Shown here piece after piece: positions 1 to 41,204 of a DNA stretch of 64,000 bases. The stretch lies in contig NC_058162.1 of the NCBI RefSeq assembly GCF_020080835.1, forward strand, positions 17,634,640-17,698,639. The letters run 5' to 3'. Below the pieces are notes generated by a model, which worked only from the letters and a program-made list of their open reading frames with translations, did not search any database and had not been told where the DNA came from. This DNA comes from Cotesia glomerata (Eukaryota > Arthropoda > Insecta > Hymenoptera > Braconidae). Positions within the stretch are counted from its first letter, which is position 1. Every line of letters begins with the position of its first letter. The position numbers and the translations under genes were made by a program.

Positions 1-390
1 ATGATTTTCGGAAATTAAAAAAAAATTTGTTGTAAATTTAAAAATTAAAAGAAACAATTTTGGAACGTATTCAGTGTGTGTGGTTACGAAATATTTCTCT
101 TTTTATTAAATTCCTAAAATCTATCTACTAGGACTTTAAAAAAAAATTGAAGTACACAATGACACACACCAAGTACGTTCCAAAATTGTTTCTTTGAATT
201 TTTAAATTTACAACAAAATTTTTTTTAATTTCCGAAAATCATATACAACCATATCGGTTATTTGGATTTTTTAATTTTTTGTTTTATATCTTTTTGTAAA
301 GAAATAAAATTTTTTTTTCTCAATAGTCTTATGAACGTGGACGGCGCGATTTTTTTTACAGTGAAACTGTCTTTGTACGGATTTCAGTAT
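1..390 (-). mobile_element. Foldback repeat F, cut by the window edge
   Basis: Palindromic sequence: the segment beginning GATTTTCGGAAATT at 3 reappears inverted at about 170-240, around a centre near 110-165. The right end carries ATAGTCTTATGAACGTGGAC and CAGTGAAACTG. The same unit occurs at 21505-23130 and 41205-41565. Confidence 0.7.
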
Positions 391-885
391 TTTTTGTAAT
401 TATAATAAAAATTGACAATTTTAACTTGATACATTTCCGGTGGCAAATTATCCCCTTTCAGCTATAGTTCATGTAAAAGTTATTCTTGCGCCGCCTGGCG
501 TGTGTAATTGCAAGCAGTCAAATATCTTTTTTTCACTGTAGTTTTCCATCTATTATAAGATTAGCATGCATCCTTATATTATTTAGTCTCTGGCCGTCCG
601 CTTTTTACATACGAAAAAAGTTAAAATCTAAAAATCTGGGTCGCTATAGTTTGTGCTGATTATTTTTAATAATTTTAAATAGAAATTATAAACATAATTA
701 ATAATAATCAAGTAATACGCGTAATAAAAAGCATTAACTACTATTATAAAATAGCATATAAAAAAAAATCAAAATAAATTTATAACCTCAAAAAACCGTT
801 CTGCTTACGGTATATACACACTCGGTAGTCTGAGTGTTGAGTCTGGCTTGAGAACGGAACTTGGTGCCAGACTCTATCGAGTCTG
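390..885 (-). repeat. Dispersed repeat G, copy 1 (inverted)
   Basis: This is the diverged reverse complement of 20957-21500 and 38936-39455. Shared landmarks include CGGTAGTCTG, CCGTTCTGCTTAC, TATAGTTTGTGCTGAT and AGCTATAGTTCATGT. It sits next to F here and at 20957-23130, so G and F are probably parts of one element. Confidence 0.6.
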
Positions 886-929
886 TTGATCATAATAAGT
901 ATTCATTAAGATGGAAGAAAATAACTTAC

Positions 930-28600
<27,671 letters not shown>

Positions 28601-29309
28601 CTGAAACACACAAACAGAAGTAAATATAAATCATTATAAATTTTCATAGTCAAGCGTTAACGCTAATTCTACATTAATCAAGTATTATAATAACAAAATG
28701 TACAAGTTTTTAACTATTTTATTTATAGATATTATCAATTTTCAATAAAATTGTTGATAAAGTTTATGAATATTAAGAAAATTCTCAATTAGAAAATATA
28801 TTTTTCTGTTGTATTATTCTATTGAAAATCATTTTGATCCACTCTTTTACGTAATTGTTTGTTGACTTGAATTCATGTGTTGAGAAGAAATAAACAAATA
28901 TTCATTATGTTTTTCTATTAGTTAAGCCTATGTGGGTGTAAGTTGAATACCGCATTAAGATATCTAACGTATATATATTTAAATAACTTACAATTTGCAT
29001 ATCTCAATTTTTAAGATAACTCTTGATTGTTGTATACCATTTAAAAATTCATAAGTCTGATTGAAATATGAAAAAACATTATCATTTCTTTTCTATAGCT
29101 TATGTGTCAGTATGTTCAAGAAAAAAAAAAAAAACAACACGTGTCATGTGTATTTACGTTGTGTTATTCCTCACTCGCGGTACTGTAATTAGCCATTCCT
29201 ACAAACATAATGTAGTTACTACAAAGCATTTTGTATCGTTGATAGTAATTATACTATATGGGGCTACATCGACACCAGCCAGGGCTTCAATTAATTCTTT
29301 TATGGCGTT

Positions 29310-29311
<2 letters not shown>

Positions 29312-29354
<43 letters not shown>
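29312..29354. repeat. (TA)n microsatellite
   Basis: About 21 TA units. Confidence 0.95.
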
Positions 29355-29361
<7 letters not shown>

Positions 29362-29999
29362 GAATGGTACTGAGTGACACGATGGGTATAGTATTTTCTT
29401 TATCGTATTTGAGCCGTAAATTAATCAAGACATACTTGTATGTAGCAAAAATATAAATTTCTAAGCAATTTATCGTTAGATAATATTCAAATATGTACTA
29501 AATATTTGAATATATATATATTGATTAGACAATAAATAGTACCGTTAAGATTTAATGAAGCTGTCATGAATGCTTCAAAGAACCTACGGTTAAATAAAAA
29601 ATCTGTTCACAAGACTTATTCATAGCTTGTAATATGAAATGAAATTCACCTTGTCATCTTAATTTTTGAATTAATAAGAACATTATGTAACATTTATTGA
29701 AGAAGAGGTGTATTCAATCAATTAATGAGCTAATAAAAATAAAATTACTTACAAAAGTTATTTCTTAATCATGTACTTAAATTCCAAAAGAATCGCTGTG
29801 CTTAATCATAAGTCAGTCAATCACTTGATTAATAGTAAAGAAAAATTAAATCATTTATCGAATTTTTTTTTTGAACTATGTTAAGAGTTCTTATTTTTAA
29901 TTTTCAAGAAAACACTATTCTAATAAATTTAAATAACATTTTAAAAATAAATACATAAGTTTAGTTTACTAGTTAATTAATATATCATCAACACTTTTT

Positions 30000-30230
30000 A
30001 ATAGAAATTTACAACTCTTATCACTTTATCCGCTCGTGTGGACAGCTGCGACAAAACTGTATTGTGACAACACAACGCAAGGAGTGAAGACGTTCTTTCG
30101 GCTTCACACGACTCCCTACTGTATGACAGTTTATCCTGTCGCTTATCCAGTTCCCCACCTAGCACATACTTTCCGATCCTTCCGGTATCCAATATCATTC
30201 TCCTTGTGCTCAATCGAGAGTCTTAATCGT
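30000..30230 (-). promoter_or_regulatory. GC-richer island upstream of APN, candidate first exon or promoter
   Basis: About 230 bp of clearly higher GC in a very AT-rich setting, 1.4 kb upstream of the first coding exon's acceptor. The minus strand contains CAGCTGTCCACACGAGCGGATAAAGTGATAAG. A related arrangement (ACAGCTGTCACGAACGGA, and inverted AACGGACAAAGTGATAACG) occurs at 57890-57985, so it may instead be part of a dispersed repeat. Confidence 0.25.
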
Positions 30231-31293
30231 CCCTTACTTCTTTTTTATTTTTATCCATCTTTTTTTTTTATAGTCCTTCTTTTTCTTATTCTTATAAAAT
30301 GAACCTGGTGCTTACTTTACATGTTAGTTTACATTTATTATATATAAACAGTTTTTATCGTGTAGACCATTTATAAATACTAATATTTCAAATGTTTGTA
30401 TTTTTAAAGTCACGGTTACATTATAGATAATAATAATTGAAGATACATAACTATGAACAAAACTAAACTCACTTTTTTTAATAAAATATTAAATAGCTAA
30501 CAAACAAGTTTATAGTAAGTGTATGCTGGCGTATATGTGTATGTAAACCGTTATTTTTAGTTAAACTTTATGTATATGAAAATCTATCCATTGCATTAGT
30601 CCTTATTTTGAAATTAACTGAAAACTTATATAATTATTTCGTTCAAATGTTCAATTAGAATTAAAAAAATTATATTGTATTTTTTTTAAGCTTTTAACAA
30701 AATTTATAAGCAATGAATTCAACCTTTCAACATTGAATCAGATCGAATAGTGCATTCTTTTTAACAAAATCTTATTTGCTCGAGAAATTAACATAAGTTG
30801 TAATGAATTTTTTTCCTCTTCTGCTGTTTCTTTTTTTTTCTATTTCTGGCGTGTCTACTTCCTTTTGAAAAATCACAAGATTATGCGTATTGTGAGCATG
30901 CTTTTGAATATTTAATGGACTTGAATGAATATACACTTTAACTAGTAAAAATATTTTTACTTACCCAAGTACCTTTTCAATTTCAAGTATTGAGACGATT
31001 TTTTAAAATAGATAATTGTAATTTACAAATGTACAATTTATAAATTTACAAATACAGAATTATTAAAGGAGAATAAAATTTTGATAATTTTTATAGTTAC
31101 TATTATCATGAATGAAACATTTGGAAAATAACGTTGTAATAGATTATTAAGAGGATGAGGGTAAATATTTAATTACGATGTAGTTGAAACTGCTGAACCA
31201 CAGAAGACAGACAACTTGAATTACCCTATTGAGGATTTTGGTGTACTCTTACAAGAACAGGATATCCGCCGCTATCCACGATAGTTTTTACTC

Positions 31294-31401
<108 letters not shown>

Positions 31402-32431
31402 CAAATTAAAGCCCAGACATCACCCCTATTTCGACATCATGAGATGTTTATACGTACACAGAGTGGCATATGAATTATGTCATATTTAATTGATTCATGA
31501 TTTTATAAAAAAAATTTAATATTCATACATATATGTAGATTCGAGTGTTTTCTTGATTAATTTGCTATATACATACCAAACAATCAGCTAATTCTTTAAC
31601 CGCTAGTCAAAAAATAACGTTTAAATACTTCCATTACGGCAAAACTTTATAATTAGTTAAAAAAATAAATACTGAATCGACAAATTCATTATATATAATT
31701 AATTAAATATGATAGAATAGAAAATAAAATAAATTCAATTCAATCAAGTTTACCATGATTATCCACTTAATTTTTTATTACTTTCTGTACATGCATCATT
31801 AAACATATTTAATGTAATATACTTTACACTATATAGATTATAGAACCTCTACGATAAAGCAAGTACAACATAGGATATCTATAGTAGGGGAACTATTTCA
31901 TGCGCTGCATATTCTCGTAAACTAATCGCATATATATATATATATACGTATAATCGGATAACGAGACGACCACAACTGGTTACGACGGCTAATCTAAGTC
32001 GTCACGCTCTTTATAGCAATAACTAAACGTTGCATCTACTGAGTTGATGCGTACATGCACAAAACATATTATTATAGTGCATAAGTGAGTTTTCTGTAAG
32101 AATTGGTCCTAAGCCATTTGAAAAATCTAAAGGACAGCTTATTAGATTCCTGCAGTGAAAAAATTTTCGTCATTGCGTCGAAAAATGTTGTGTTAAATAT
32201 TTAACACTTTTATGTGTAGATTTAACACTTTTTGTATTAATTTCCCAAGATCATAACAAAAAAAGTTTGAATATTTTACACAAAATTTTTGACGCAATAT
32301 GACGCAAAATTTTTTACTGTCCAAAATGCAATTTTGAAATTTATTTATTTCATTTTAATAAGACCCAACAGCTGTAAAGCAAATAACAAGGTCACAAAAC
32401 AAATTATACAGAGTATAACATAGTAACTAAA

Positions 32432-35400
32432 GAGTCATTCCATATGAAATCGTCTCAAAAAAAAAAAAAATTGTTGCCGTCTCATTTTAGATTTTGGTGT
32501 AACTTTGAGAAACTCTTCTCTAGGGTCCCAAAGAACAAAATTTACACGAGTTTGATTTTTACAAGCGCGTGTTTTCGCCTATTTAAATAAAGACTTTTAA
32601 AAATCGATATTTTCAAGGCTTATTAACTTTTACTGTGAAATTTTTCTGTTTGAAGCTATCTGCATGATCAAGATGGAATTTACAGTGGGAAAGATAGTAG
32701 TTTAAGGGTAAATGAAGATAATTGGCTCGGACGAGTCCTTTAAATATAAGTAGCGTGCTGAAAATGAGTGTTTTTTAGTCATTTTTCGTGAATTTCAATC
32801 AAATCTAGCGTCTTAACTGTTGATAATTAAAAACTCGTGCTCCGCGGGAATTAAGTATATATATCATAGACAAAATTCAGCCACAAGTTGACTTGAGCTG
32901 CCCACTCTTCATAAAAGAAAACTTTGCTCGAAGTTTTGAAATTAAAAAAAATTCCAATTTTCAGGTTATGAAACGAGCTTGTTGACTGCGCGATAAAAAT
33001 CTGATACAGAATCTATTGTTCTTACCTTCAACTTTAAAGGACTACATCACTTGTTTTGTTATTTTTATTTTTAGTGCATGTGTGAGCCGTTTTTTTTGTA
33101 GCAAAAATCAACTCAATTTTTTTTTTTTAAATAACTGGTAGTTTTTATCTCAATTTTTTGTCTATAAAAATTCTGTCTTCACAACAGAATTTTTATATAT
33201 TTTCGTGCATGCGTATAGAGATAAGATTATTTTCAATATTTGACTGCATTGCATTGAAAAGTAAGTGAGAATAGACGTAAATTCAAACGAAAAATTAGAA
33301 ATATTATTAATTATTAACAATATAAGTATACTCGAGAAGTAAATTCGAGTTCATAAGTATCAATTAAATTACTAATAACTTAATCTCTGTCACTTTCCAA
33401 TTTATATATTTTTTTGTGATTCGATGCCGTCGATTGGAAAAGTAAGCAAAATGGAAAAGTAAACAAACTTCTTAGATTATCGGTGTCAAATTTCACGCAT
33501 CAGCTTAACGCTATTGTTTCACTCACTCTTCGCTTGTCGCGTGCTTTCCCCGACCAAGTTAGGTTGCATGGTAGTAATTAAGTGGGAGAGCAGCGACATT
33601 TGGCCGTGGCGGATTTTTGAAGAACTTTAACTCTTTGTCTATAAAAGCTCAATTGTCATTGTTTCAGAGAGCGTTCTTTTGTTCAGTTCGGTTGTTTTAG
33701 TAAGTTGATGTGTATTGTGATTTCTCAATTCTTAAAAAAAGTAATGGAGTGTTCGATTGGTTTATTGTTGAAAGAAGATTGCCATAAATTAACGTTTTCA
33801 CGATCATCAGAGTTGATCGATCAAAATAATCTGAATGAACATGAGAAATACTTATTAACTAAACGAATTCAGGCAGTATCTTTCACAGATATCTGTACCT
33901 ATCATTATAAAAAATATGTGACTTATTATTTTTCTTTGTTTGGAAAAAAATGTTGTGATCCATCAAGTGCTCATAAAAAACCTATTCTTAAGTCCTTGCG
34001 GGAAATAACTGTAGAGTTTTGTGAAGCAAATGAGAATCTTAACCTTATACCAGGCCGAGCACTTTGTTCACGTTGTATGGAAAATTTACGAAAAACCGAA
34101 ACAAATGAAAATTATGATGATATTACCGATACATTATCGCGAAATTTTGATGATCTTGGGGTATCTTTTGATCCTAAGTACGAAGTTTTAGATTCACTTA
34201 ATAAAATTTGTTCAATCGTAGAAGAGTCACCAATCCCACCTATCCAAAAATTAAGTATATCAAAAAGAAAACGAAAAATTGATGAAAAAGTAAATCAAAT
34301 ATCAAGTAAAATACGAAAAAAATTAGAAGCTACTTTTGATATTGTGGAACATGAAAATAATAAAAAAGACAATGATCATATTTGTTATAATGCAGACTAT
34401 TTAGAGTTAATCGATGAATTGAAAATGAAATTTAAAGCATCTACAACGTTTGACGAGAAATATGAAATTTTAAGTTTATTACCGAAAAAGTGGACAATTT
34501 CTAAAATACAGTCAGAATTTGAATGTAGTAAATATCTTGTAAAAAAAGCTAAAACACTGAGGGCACAATATGGAGTATTAGCGAAAGCTCCAAAAAAAGA
34601 AAGTGGACGTCAGTTGAAAACAAAAATTGTTGAAGCTGTTATAAAATTTTTCGAAGATGATGATATTAGTAGATTGATGCCAGGTTAAAGAGATTGTGTA
34701 ACTGTACGCGATAAGAATAACGGAAAGTCTAAAGAACAAAAACGTTTAATCTTATTTAATTTGAAAGAAGCCTATGAAAAATTCAAGCAAATTCATCCAA
34801 ACTTAGCCATAGGATTCTCGTCGTTTGCTTCACTTCGACCGAAGAACTGTGTTTTGGCTGGGGCTAGTGGTACTCATTCAGTATGTGTTTGTTTGATCCA
34901 TCAAAATATGAAGTTAATGTTAATGGCGTGTAAAACTAAACTTACCTATAAAGAATTACTGAAAAAGATAGTTTGTAATGATAGCAGTGAACAATGTATG
35001 TTATATAGCTGTAAAGAATGTCCAGGCACTGATGTTATTGATTCCGATATATGTAATGAATGTGAATTGTCATCTGAAATTAATTTTAAGCAATGGGTTT
35101 CTACTGATCGCTGCAATTTATTAACTGTAGTTAAGAATGTCGATGAATTTAGAGATGATTTGAAAATACAATTGACAACTTTAAAACCTCATCATTTTAT
35201 TTCAAAAAAACAATCCGAGTATTTGAGATACCTGAAAGAAAATTTAAAAGACAATCAGAGTGTATAGCATTAGTTGATTTCTCAGAAAATTATGCATTCA
35301 TGGTACAAGATGAAGTACAATCGTTTCATTGGACAAATAATCAAGCTACTCTACATCCCTTTGTAATTTATTTTAAAGAAGACGGTTTACTTAAGACAAA

Positions 35401-36826
35401 AACTTTATGTGTGATTAGTGATTATCTTACTCACAATACAGTATCGTTTTTTGCATTTCAAAAAATTTTTCTCGATTACATTCAAAACCGTTATCTGGAG
35501 TCAAAAAAATTTATTACTTCAGTGATGGAGCAGCCGCTCAATACAAAAATAAAAAAAATTTTATAAATATATGTCGTCATGAAGCGGATTTTGGATTAAA
35601 AGCAGAGTGGCATTTCTTTGCCACTTCTCATGGTAAAAGTCCATGCGATGGAGCAGGTGGTACGATCGAAAGGACCGTAAGAAGAGCAAGCTTGCAACGA
35701 TCTACCGATGACCATATTTTAACTCCAATCGCAATGCACGACTTTTGTTCTAATCAAATTTCTGGTATAAAATTTTTTTTTGTATCAAGCCAGGATGTAG
35801 AAGCTGCTGAGACATTTTTATCTGAAAGATTTATAAATATCAATACAATACAAAATACGAGATCATATCATAGCTTTATACCAATTTCTCAAAATCAATT
35901 ACAAGCGCGGAAGTATTCAGCTTCCGATAATTTTGATATTGTTAATATTGTAAAACCAAACCGTAAACGGTTGAATAAAAAATAATGTTCTAGTTGAAAA
36001 ATTGTTCACAGTTACTGTCATTTTCGATAATAATTACTTCTAAAGACAATTTTACACCCCAAATATCCATAACTTTATTGAGACTAGAAAAATTTTAGAT
36101 ATTTATAGTTGTTTCTGATGGTAAGTAATTTTAATCCATTTGTAAAAACGTCCAGATTTTTGCTACAAAAAAAACGGCTCGCACATGCACTAAAAATGAA
36201 AATAACAAAACAAGTGATGTAGTCCTTTAAAGTTGAAGGTAAGAATAATAGATTCTGTGAGTATCAGATTTTTATCGCGCAGTCAACAAGCTCGTTTCAT
36301 AACCTGAAAATTGGAATTTTTTTTAATTTCAAAACTTCGAGCAAAGTTTTCTTTTATGAAGAGTGGGCAGCTCAAGTCAACTTGTGGCTGAATTTTGTCT
36401 ATGATATATATACTTAATTCCCGCGGAGCACGAGTTTTTAATTATCAACAGTTAAGACGCTAGATTTGATTGAAATTCACGAAAAATGACTAAAAAACAC
36501 TCATTTTCAGCACGCTGCTTATATTTAAAGGACTCGTCCGAGCCAATTATCTTCATTTACCCTTAAACTACTATCTTTCCCACTGTAAATTCCATCTTGA
36601 TCATGCAGATAGCTTCAAACAGAAAAATTTCACAGTAAAAGTTAATAAGCCTTGAAAATATCGATTTTTAAAAGTCTTTATTTAAATAGGCGAAAACAAG
36701 CGCTTGTAAAAATCAAACTTGTGTAAATTTTGTTCTTTGGGACCCTAGAGAAGAGTTTCTCAAAGTTACACCAAAATCTAAAATGAGTCGACTTTGCTGA
36801 TTAGACAATTTTAGATGGAATGACTC
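32432..36826 (+). mobile_element. 4.4-kb DNA transposon with about 670-bp inverted ends
   Basis: The left end GAGTCATTCCAT (32432) and right end ATGGAATGACTC (to 36826) are inverted; the complementarity extends to 33107 and back to 36155 with few differences. TAAA flanks both sides (32428-32431 and 36827-36830), a 4-bp duplication. It encloses one transposase gene. Long inverted ends plus a 4-bp duplication recall the Sola superfamily, but that assignment is from memory and unverified. Confidence 0.85.
33705..35985 (+). pseudogene. DDE-type transposase of the 4.4-kb transposon, three lesions
   Basis: The N-terminal part (33705-34685) has a cysteine cluster (CSRCMENL) and a basic region (SKRKRKI), probably DNA-binding. 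A TAA at 34686-34688 interrupts one continuous frame that runs on to 35264. One frameshift near 35250 leads into LVDFSENYAFMVQDE, and another near 35525 into FSDGAAAQYKNKKNF, then WHFFATSHGKSPCDGAGGT. The three acidic residues in VDFSENY, SDGAAAQY and CDGAGG look like the catalytic triad. A cysteine-rich insert (CKECPGTD…CNEC) precedes the first Asp. Inactive in this copy; a close intact relative would identify the family. Confidence 0.8.
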
Positions 36827-36931
36827 TAAAGACGATGTACAAGTGAAAAAATAATATGTTATAATTTAAGATAAAATATAATTTTCAGAGTTATTTTTCA
36901 GTGACCGATTGTATATATACATTCGAATTTT

Positions 36932-37330
36932 CAAGCCTATTGGTCACAAGTGACTAGTGAATCTAATTCAAGCCAACCGATGGACATTCCATCTTCGCTA
37001 CTGGTCGAGAGACATCCTCTCTTTACGTTAGTTCGATGGGGTCCATCGAACTTGAATACTAGTAAAGCTGGAAGTTTTGTGGTATCTATTCGAGTTATAA
37101 AGATGTTAATTGAATGAAAGATAATGAAAGAAATTGAATGAGAGTAAAGACAAACTTTTGAAAAAATAAATGAGGTTGGTAACCAAGCCAGGAATCGAAC
37201 CTGGATCTCCCTGATAACATGTCAGGAGCTTTACCAGTTAAGTTACTGGGCCCCCACCAGTAGCGAAGATGGAATGTCCATTGGTTGGCTTGAATTAGAT
37301 TCACTAGTCACTTGTGACCAATTGGCTTAA
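36932..37330. mobile_element. Foldback element with a tRNA-like module
   Basis: 73-bp inverted ends: GGTCACAAGTGACTAGTGAA…CATTCCATCTTCGCTACTGG at 36941-37004 pairs with CCAGTAGCGAAGATGGAATG… at 37257-37330. The tRNA-like sequence on the minus strand begins just inside the right arm. Its size is about 0.4 kb, with no target duplication identified. Confidence 0.8.
37178..37254 (-). ncRNA. tRNA-like sequence (Thr-UGU-type anticodon loop), not a functional tRNA
   Basis: The minus strand has a D-arm/A-box (AGTAACTTAACTGG), a perfect 5-bp anticodon stem CCTGA/TCAGG around the loop CATGTTA (anticodon TGT), and a perfect T-arm CCAGG-TTCGATT-CCTGG with B-box. The acceptor arm (GGGGCCC against CTTGGTT) does not pair, so it is a tRNA-derived pol III promoter module as in SINEs, rather than a working tRNA gene. 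Confidence 0.6.
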
Positions 37331-38000
37331 AAATTCTAATGTATAAAATATAATAAAAGTTTTTACTGTAAGTCAGAATAAATCTAAACTATATAATAAT
37401 GAAAACTATCTGAAAAGTGAGAAAATATAACGTATGAGAAAATGAAAATAAGAGACATACTTGAAAGATAAATTTACAAATGAATAAATGAGTTACTTAA
37501 GAGATAAGGAACGAGAGAGTATCCAGAAAATCCGAGATAATTTGTGAACTTAAATCCAGATGCAAATATAAAGCAATAAAAAGCAACTTAGTATCGATGC
37601 TAAGAAGAGACATCAATGAGGAAATTATATCCTCAAAAACAATTTTAACAACACTGAGCATAAATTTATAAGCTAAAAGCACACCATCTTCAGAATTCCT
37701 AAATATCTTACGTCTATTACATTTTAGAAATTCAGATAGTATATTGAAAAAGCAGGATAGCTCGTGTTGGTTAAGAAGTATTCTTCGGGGTCGACGCTGA
37801 AGTAGGACGATGCGTCGCTATGATGGTCGGAATACCAGTTCACTGAATGATACGAAGATCCTTCTCTCCCGCTGCTGTTCTGCCTTTAAGTTCTTGACGA
37901 ATCTTTTTCGTTTCATCTGTTACATGTTGGTACAATTGTGAACTCTGGATAGAGTGCGTATCAGAGATGGAGGATTCTTCAACCTTTTATGTCGGATTAG
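37331..38000. other. No recognisable gene
   Basis: AT-rich at first, then moderately GC-richer from 37780 where it may be the decayed 3' continuation of the ORF1 relic that follows on the minus strand. Confidence 0.5.
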
Positions 38001-38021
38001 ACCTGATATGATCTGGTCGGC

Positions 38022-38628
38022 CTACAAATGAGTAGTAAAAGAGACTTTTAATGAACGAGGTTGAAGCGAGACCGTGGAGTATTTGCCAACGTGTGTGCAT
38101 CCAGAGAATGTAATGTTATCTGCAATTGTATTACAAATGGTCAGCATAGTATCACGATCATTATTTTGACGTTCAGCAGGATTTAAACTCAGCTTCATTA
38201 ACATAAAAAAAATAGTATTATTATTTCTCGATAGTCTATCTTTAAATTCACGCAGAATATTGGGACTGAAATTCTCAGCATTAATACTGAGATTTTGACC
38301 ATCAAAATTTTAAATCGTAGATTCAATTTTATTAAGACGTTTTTTGATAACAGTGTCATCATTTTCAATGTTGCTGATTTTCTCATTGAACATTTTAGTA
38401 CTCTCATCTACTTTAATTTTGAATTCAATGATATTGTTGGTGGCAGCAGTAAATTCGGATTTGAAGTCACTACGTAATTTTTTTAATTCAGATAAAAGTA
38501 GTTCACGTATGTCATCTAAGAAGGTAGATCTACGACGTCCACAGCATCTTTGAAATAAACCACCAGCAAGAGAACCAGCTTGTCTGGCACAGCTTGGGTG
38601 ATAAATTGCTTGGCAACCAGCACACGTA
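38022..38628 (-). pseudogene. Relic of a non-LTR retrotransposon ORF1 (PHD-like finger, coiled coil, RRM-like)
   Basis: Reading minus from 38628: CAGCQAIYHPSCARQAGS is a PHD/RING-like Cys-His start, followed by a charged coiled coil (LLLSELKKLRSDFKSEF … IKVDESTKMFNEKISNIE) to a stop near 38310. After a shift, the frame reads RDTMLTICNTIADNITF…TVSLQPRSLKVSFTT, which resembles the RRM-like C-terminal domain of CR1/L2-type ORF1 proteins. The RT element at 51.6-53.1 kb could belong to the same family. The individual short frames here would not look coding by themselves. Confidence 0.5.
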
Positions 38629-38811
38629 TGTCACGTTATGTCAAATTAGAGTAGAACAATATCCACTATTTGTTCCAAAATTAGTAAATTTAAAGTTTGC
38701 CAGACCAGGCGCACCTATAGCCACGTGTCACTCAGAAAAAAAATAATGCACAAAGTAAAAAAATATTTTGGTCAGTCGGAAAAAAAAAATTACACGGCAC
38801 ACAAAAAAAAA

Positions 38812-38935
38812 AAGTTGTCAGTACTTTTGACCGGACCTACCTATCTTTATGTATTTTGACGCGCTGAATCCGAACCTGAAGTCAATTTTGCCCATATACC
38901 GTCAAAATTATGAGTAAAATCCAAAAAAAAAGGCG
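38812..38935 (-). repeat. Fragment inverted relative to 44895-45030
   Basis: GTTGTCAGTA…GACCGGACCTACCTATCTTTATGTATTTTG and CCGTCAAAATT… are the reverse complement of the right edge of the large palindrome that ends near 45030. Confidence 0.7.
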
Positions 38936-39455
38936 AAAAATCCACAGATTCGGTAGAATCTGGTGCCAAATTCCGTTCAAATCCGTTGTAAACGGAGCGC
39001 CAGACTACCGACTATGTTTACTGTAAGCAGAACGGTATTTTGAGGTTGCGAAATTTTATTTAATTTTACGGTACTTTTTTTTCCTAAATTGTTTATTATA
39101 ACAGTAATTCATAACTTTATTTTACTGTATTAATTGATTATATTCACCTATAACAATTAATTTACTTTAAATTATTAAATTTTATCGGCACATACTATAG
39201 CAAGGTCAAAAATTTCGATCCTGACTTTTTTTCGATGGGGAAAGGTCAGCGCCACAGACTAGATAAAATAAAAATGTGTAGTAATTCTCCTATAGATACG
39301 TAACTACACTAAAATAAAAGATAATTCACAGCTTGCACCTACGGCCGCCAGAGTACGCTGAAATTATTTTTACATAAACTGTAGCTTCAAGGAGATAGTT
39401 TGCCATGAAAAGTGCAGCCAACACGAGATTTGAGTTGATACCGGAGAAAAATTAA
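38936..39455 (+). repeat. Dispersed repeat G, copy 3
   Basis: Same orientation and landmarks as 20957-21500 but without the adjoining F unit. It leads into (AC)n at 39475 and copy D. Confidence 0.75.
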
Positions 39456-39474
39456 CTAAAATCTTAAAAGGGTT

Positions 39475-39488
39475 CACACACACACACA

Positions 39489-39546
<58 letters not shown>
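39475..39546. repeat. (AC)n microsatellite, 5' flank of copy D
   Basis: AC run preceded by AAAAGGGTTCACAC and followed directly by the truncated ORF2 of copy D (AAGAAGGGTAGATGG). Confidence 0.95.
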
Positions 39547-39547
<1 letters not shown>

Positions 39548-40179
39548 GAAGGGTAGATGGACGCATCGTCTCATACCAAAGATCGACATTTGGCTGAACC
39601 GGAAACACGGAGAGGTCAACTACTACCTAACGCAGATGTTGTCAGGACATGGCTGTTTTCGGGCTTATCTTCACCGCTTTAGGCATGACGATTCTCCGGA
39701 GTGCCCGTCCTGCCCTGGAGTCACTGAAGATGCGGAGCACGTTTTTTTCGAGTGCTCGCGTTTTAATCCACAACGTGAGGAGCTGGAGAGGATCTTGAAG
39801 AGGAGAAGTCAACCAGAGTCAGTCGTAGAAGCAATGCTGTCTTCAGAAGCTGCCTGGAATGCAACGAACACTTTTGTCACAGAAGTGCTTACAGAGCTGC
39901 GTTCCATCGAGAGAAAAAGAGCAAAAGACAGAATCTAGAAGGAAGAAATAACATCTTAGCCACCAGAAGGAAGAGCGGCAGCTAATTCCTCCCCCCGCGA
40001 AGAAATGCCTTACGGCGGTACCATGGGGGATCAGAGGATAGAAGAGAAAGGGGTTTAGGGTTTAGTGGGTAGGGGCGTTAGCGTCGAGTTTTTAGTATGA
40101 CGCTGCGTCGAGTCGCCACATATCCAGGCCAAACAACTATGCCTAGAATCCGTAAAAAGGATTCCCCCCCCTAAAAGGG

Positions 40180-40211
<32 letters not shown>
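39547..40211 (+). mobile_element. Retrotransposon copy D, 5'-truncated
   Basis: Only the last about 390 bp of ORF2, the 3' UTR, the CCGTAAAAAGGATTCC hairpin and a long poly(A) (about 40180-40211). (AC)n flanks both ends, so even the truncated copy landed in the same type of target. 5' truncation is normal for target-primed reverse transcription. Confidence 0.9.
39549..39938 (+). pseudogene. Copy D ORF2 C-terminal fragment
   Basis: An open frame of about 129 residues homologous to the end of copy A ORF2, from RWTHRLIPKIDIWLNR through MLSGHGCF, the zinc motif CPSCPGVTEDAEHVFFEC and the basic tail ERKRAKDRI. No stops, but it cannot be expressed as a functional protein. Confidence 0.88.
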
Positions 40212-40225
<14 letters not shown>

Positions 40226-40233
40226 CACACACA
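40211..40233. repeat. (AC)n microsatellite, 3' flank of copy D
   Basis: Short AC run after the poly(A). Confidence 0.9.
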
Positions 40234-40289
40234 TGCTGATGGATTTTAGTGTTTTGCCGGCAATTATTCTCTTATTTATTTACTTTTAA

Positions 40290-41194
<905 letters not shown>

Positions 41195-41204
41195 ATTAAA
41201 AAAT

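Noticed and set aside
33705..35985. Functional host gene derived from a transposase
   Set aside because: Intact TIRs and target duplication surround it and three separate lesions break the frame, so it is a dead transposon copy.
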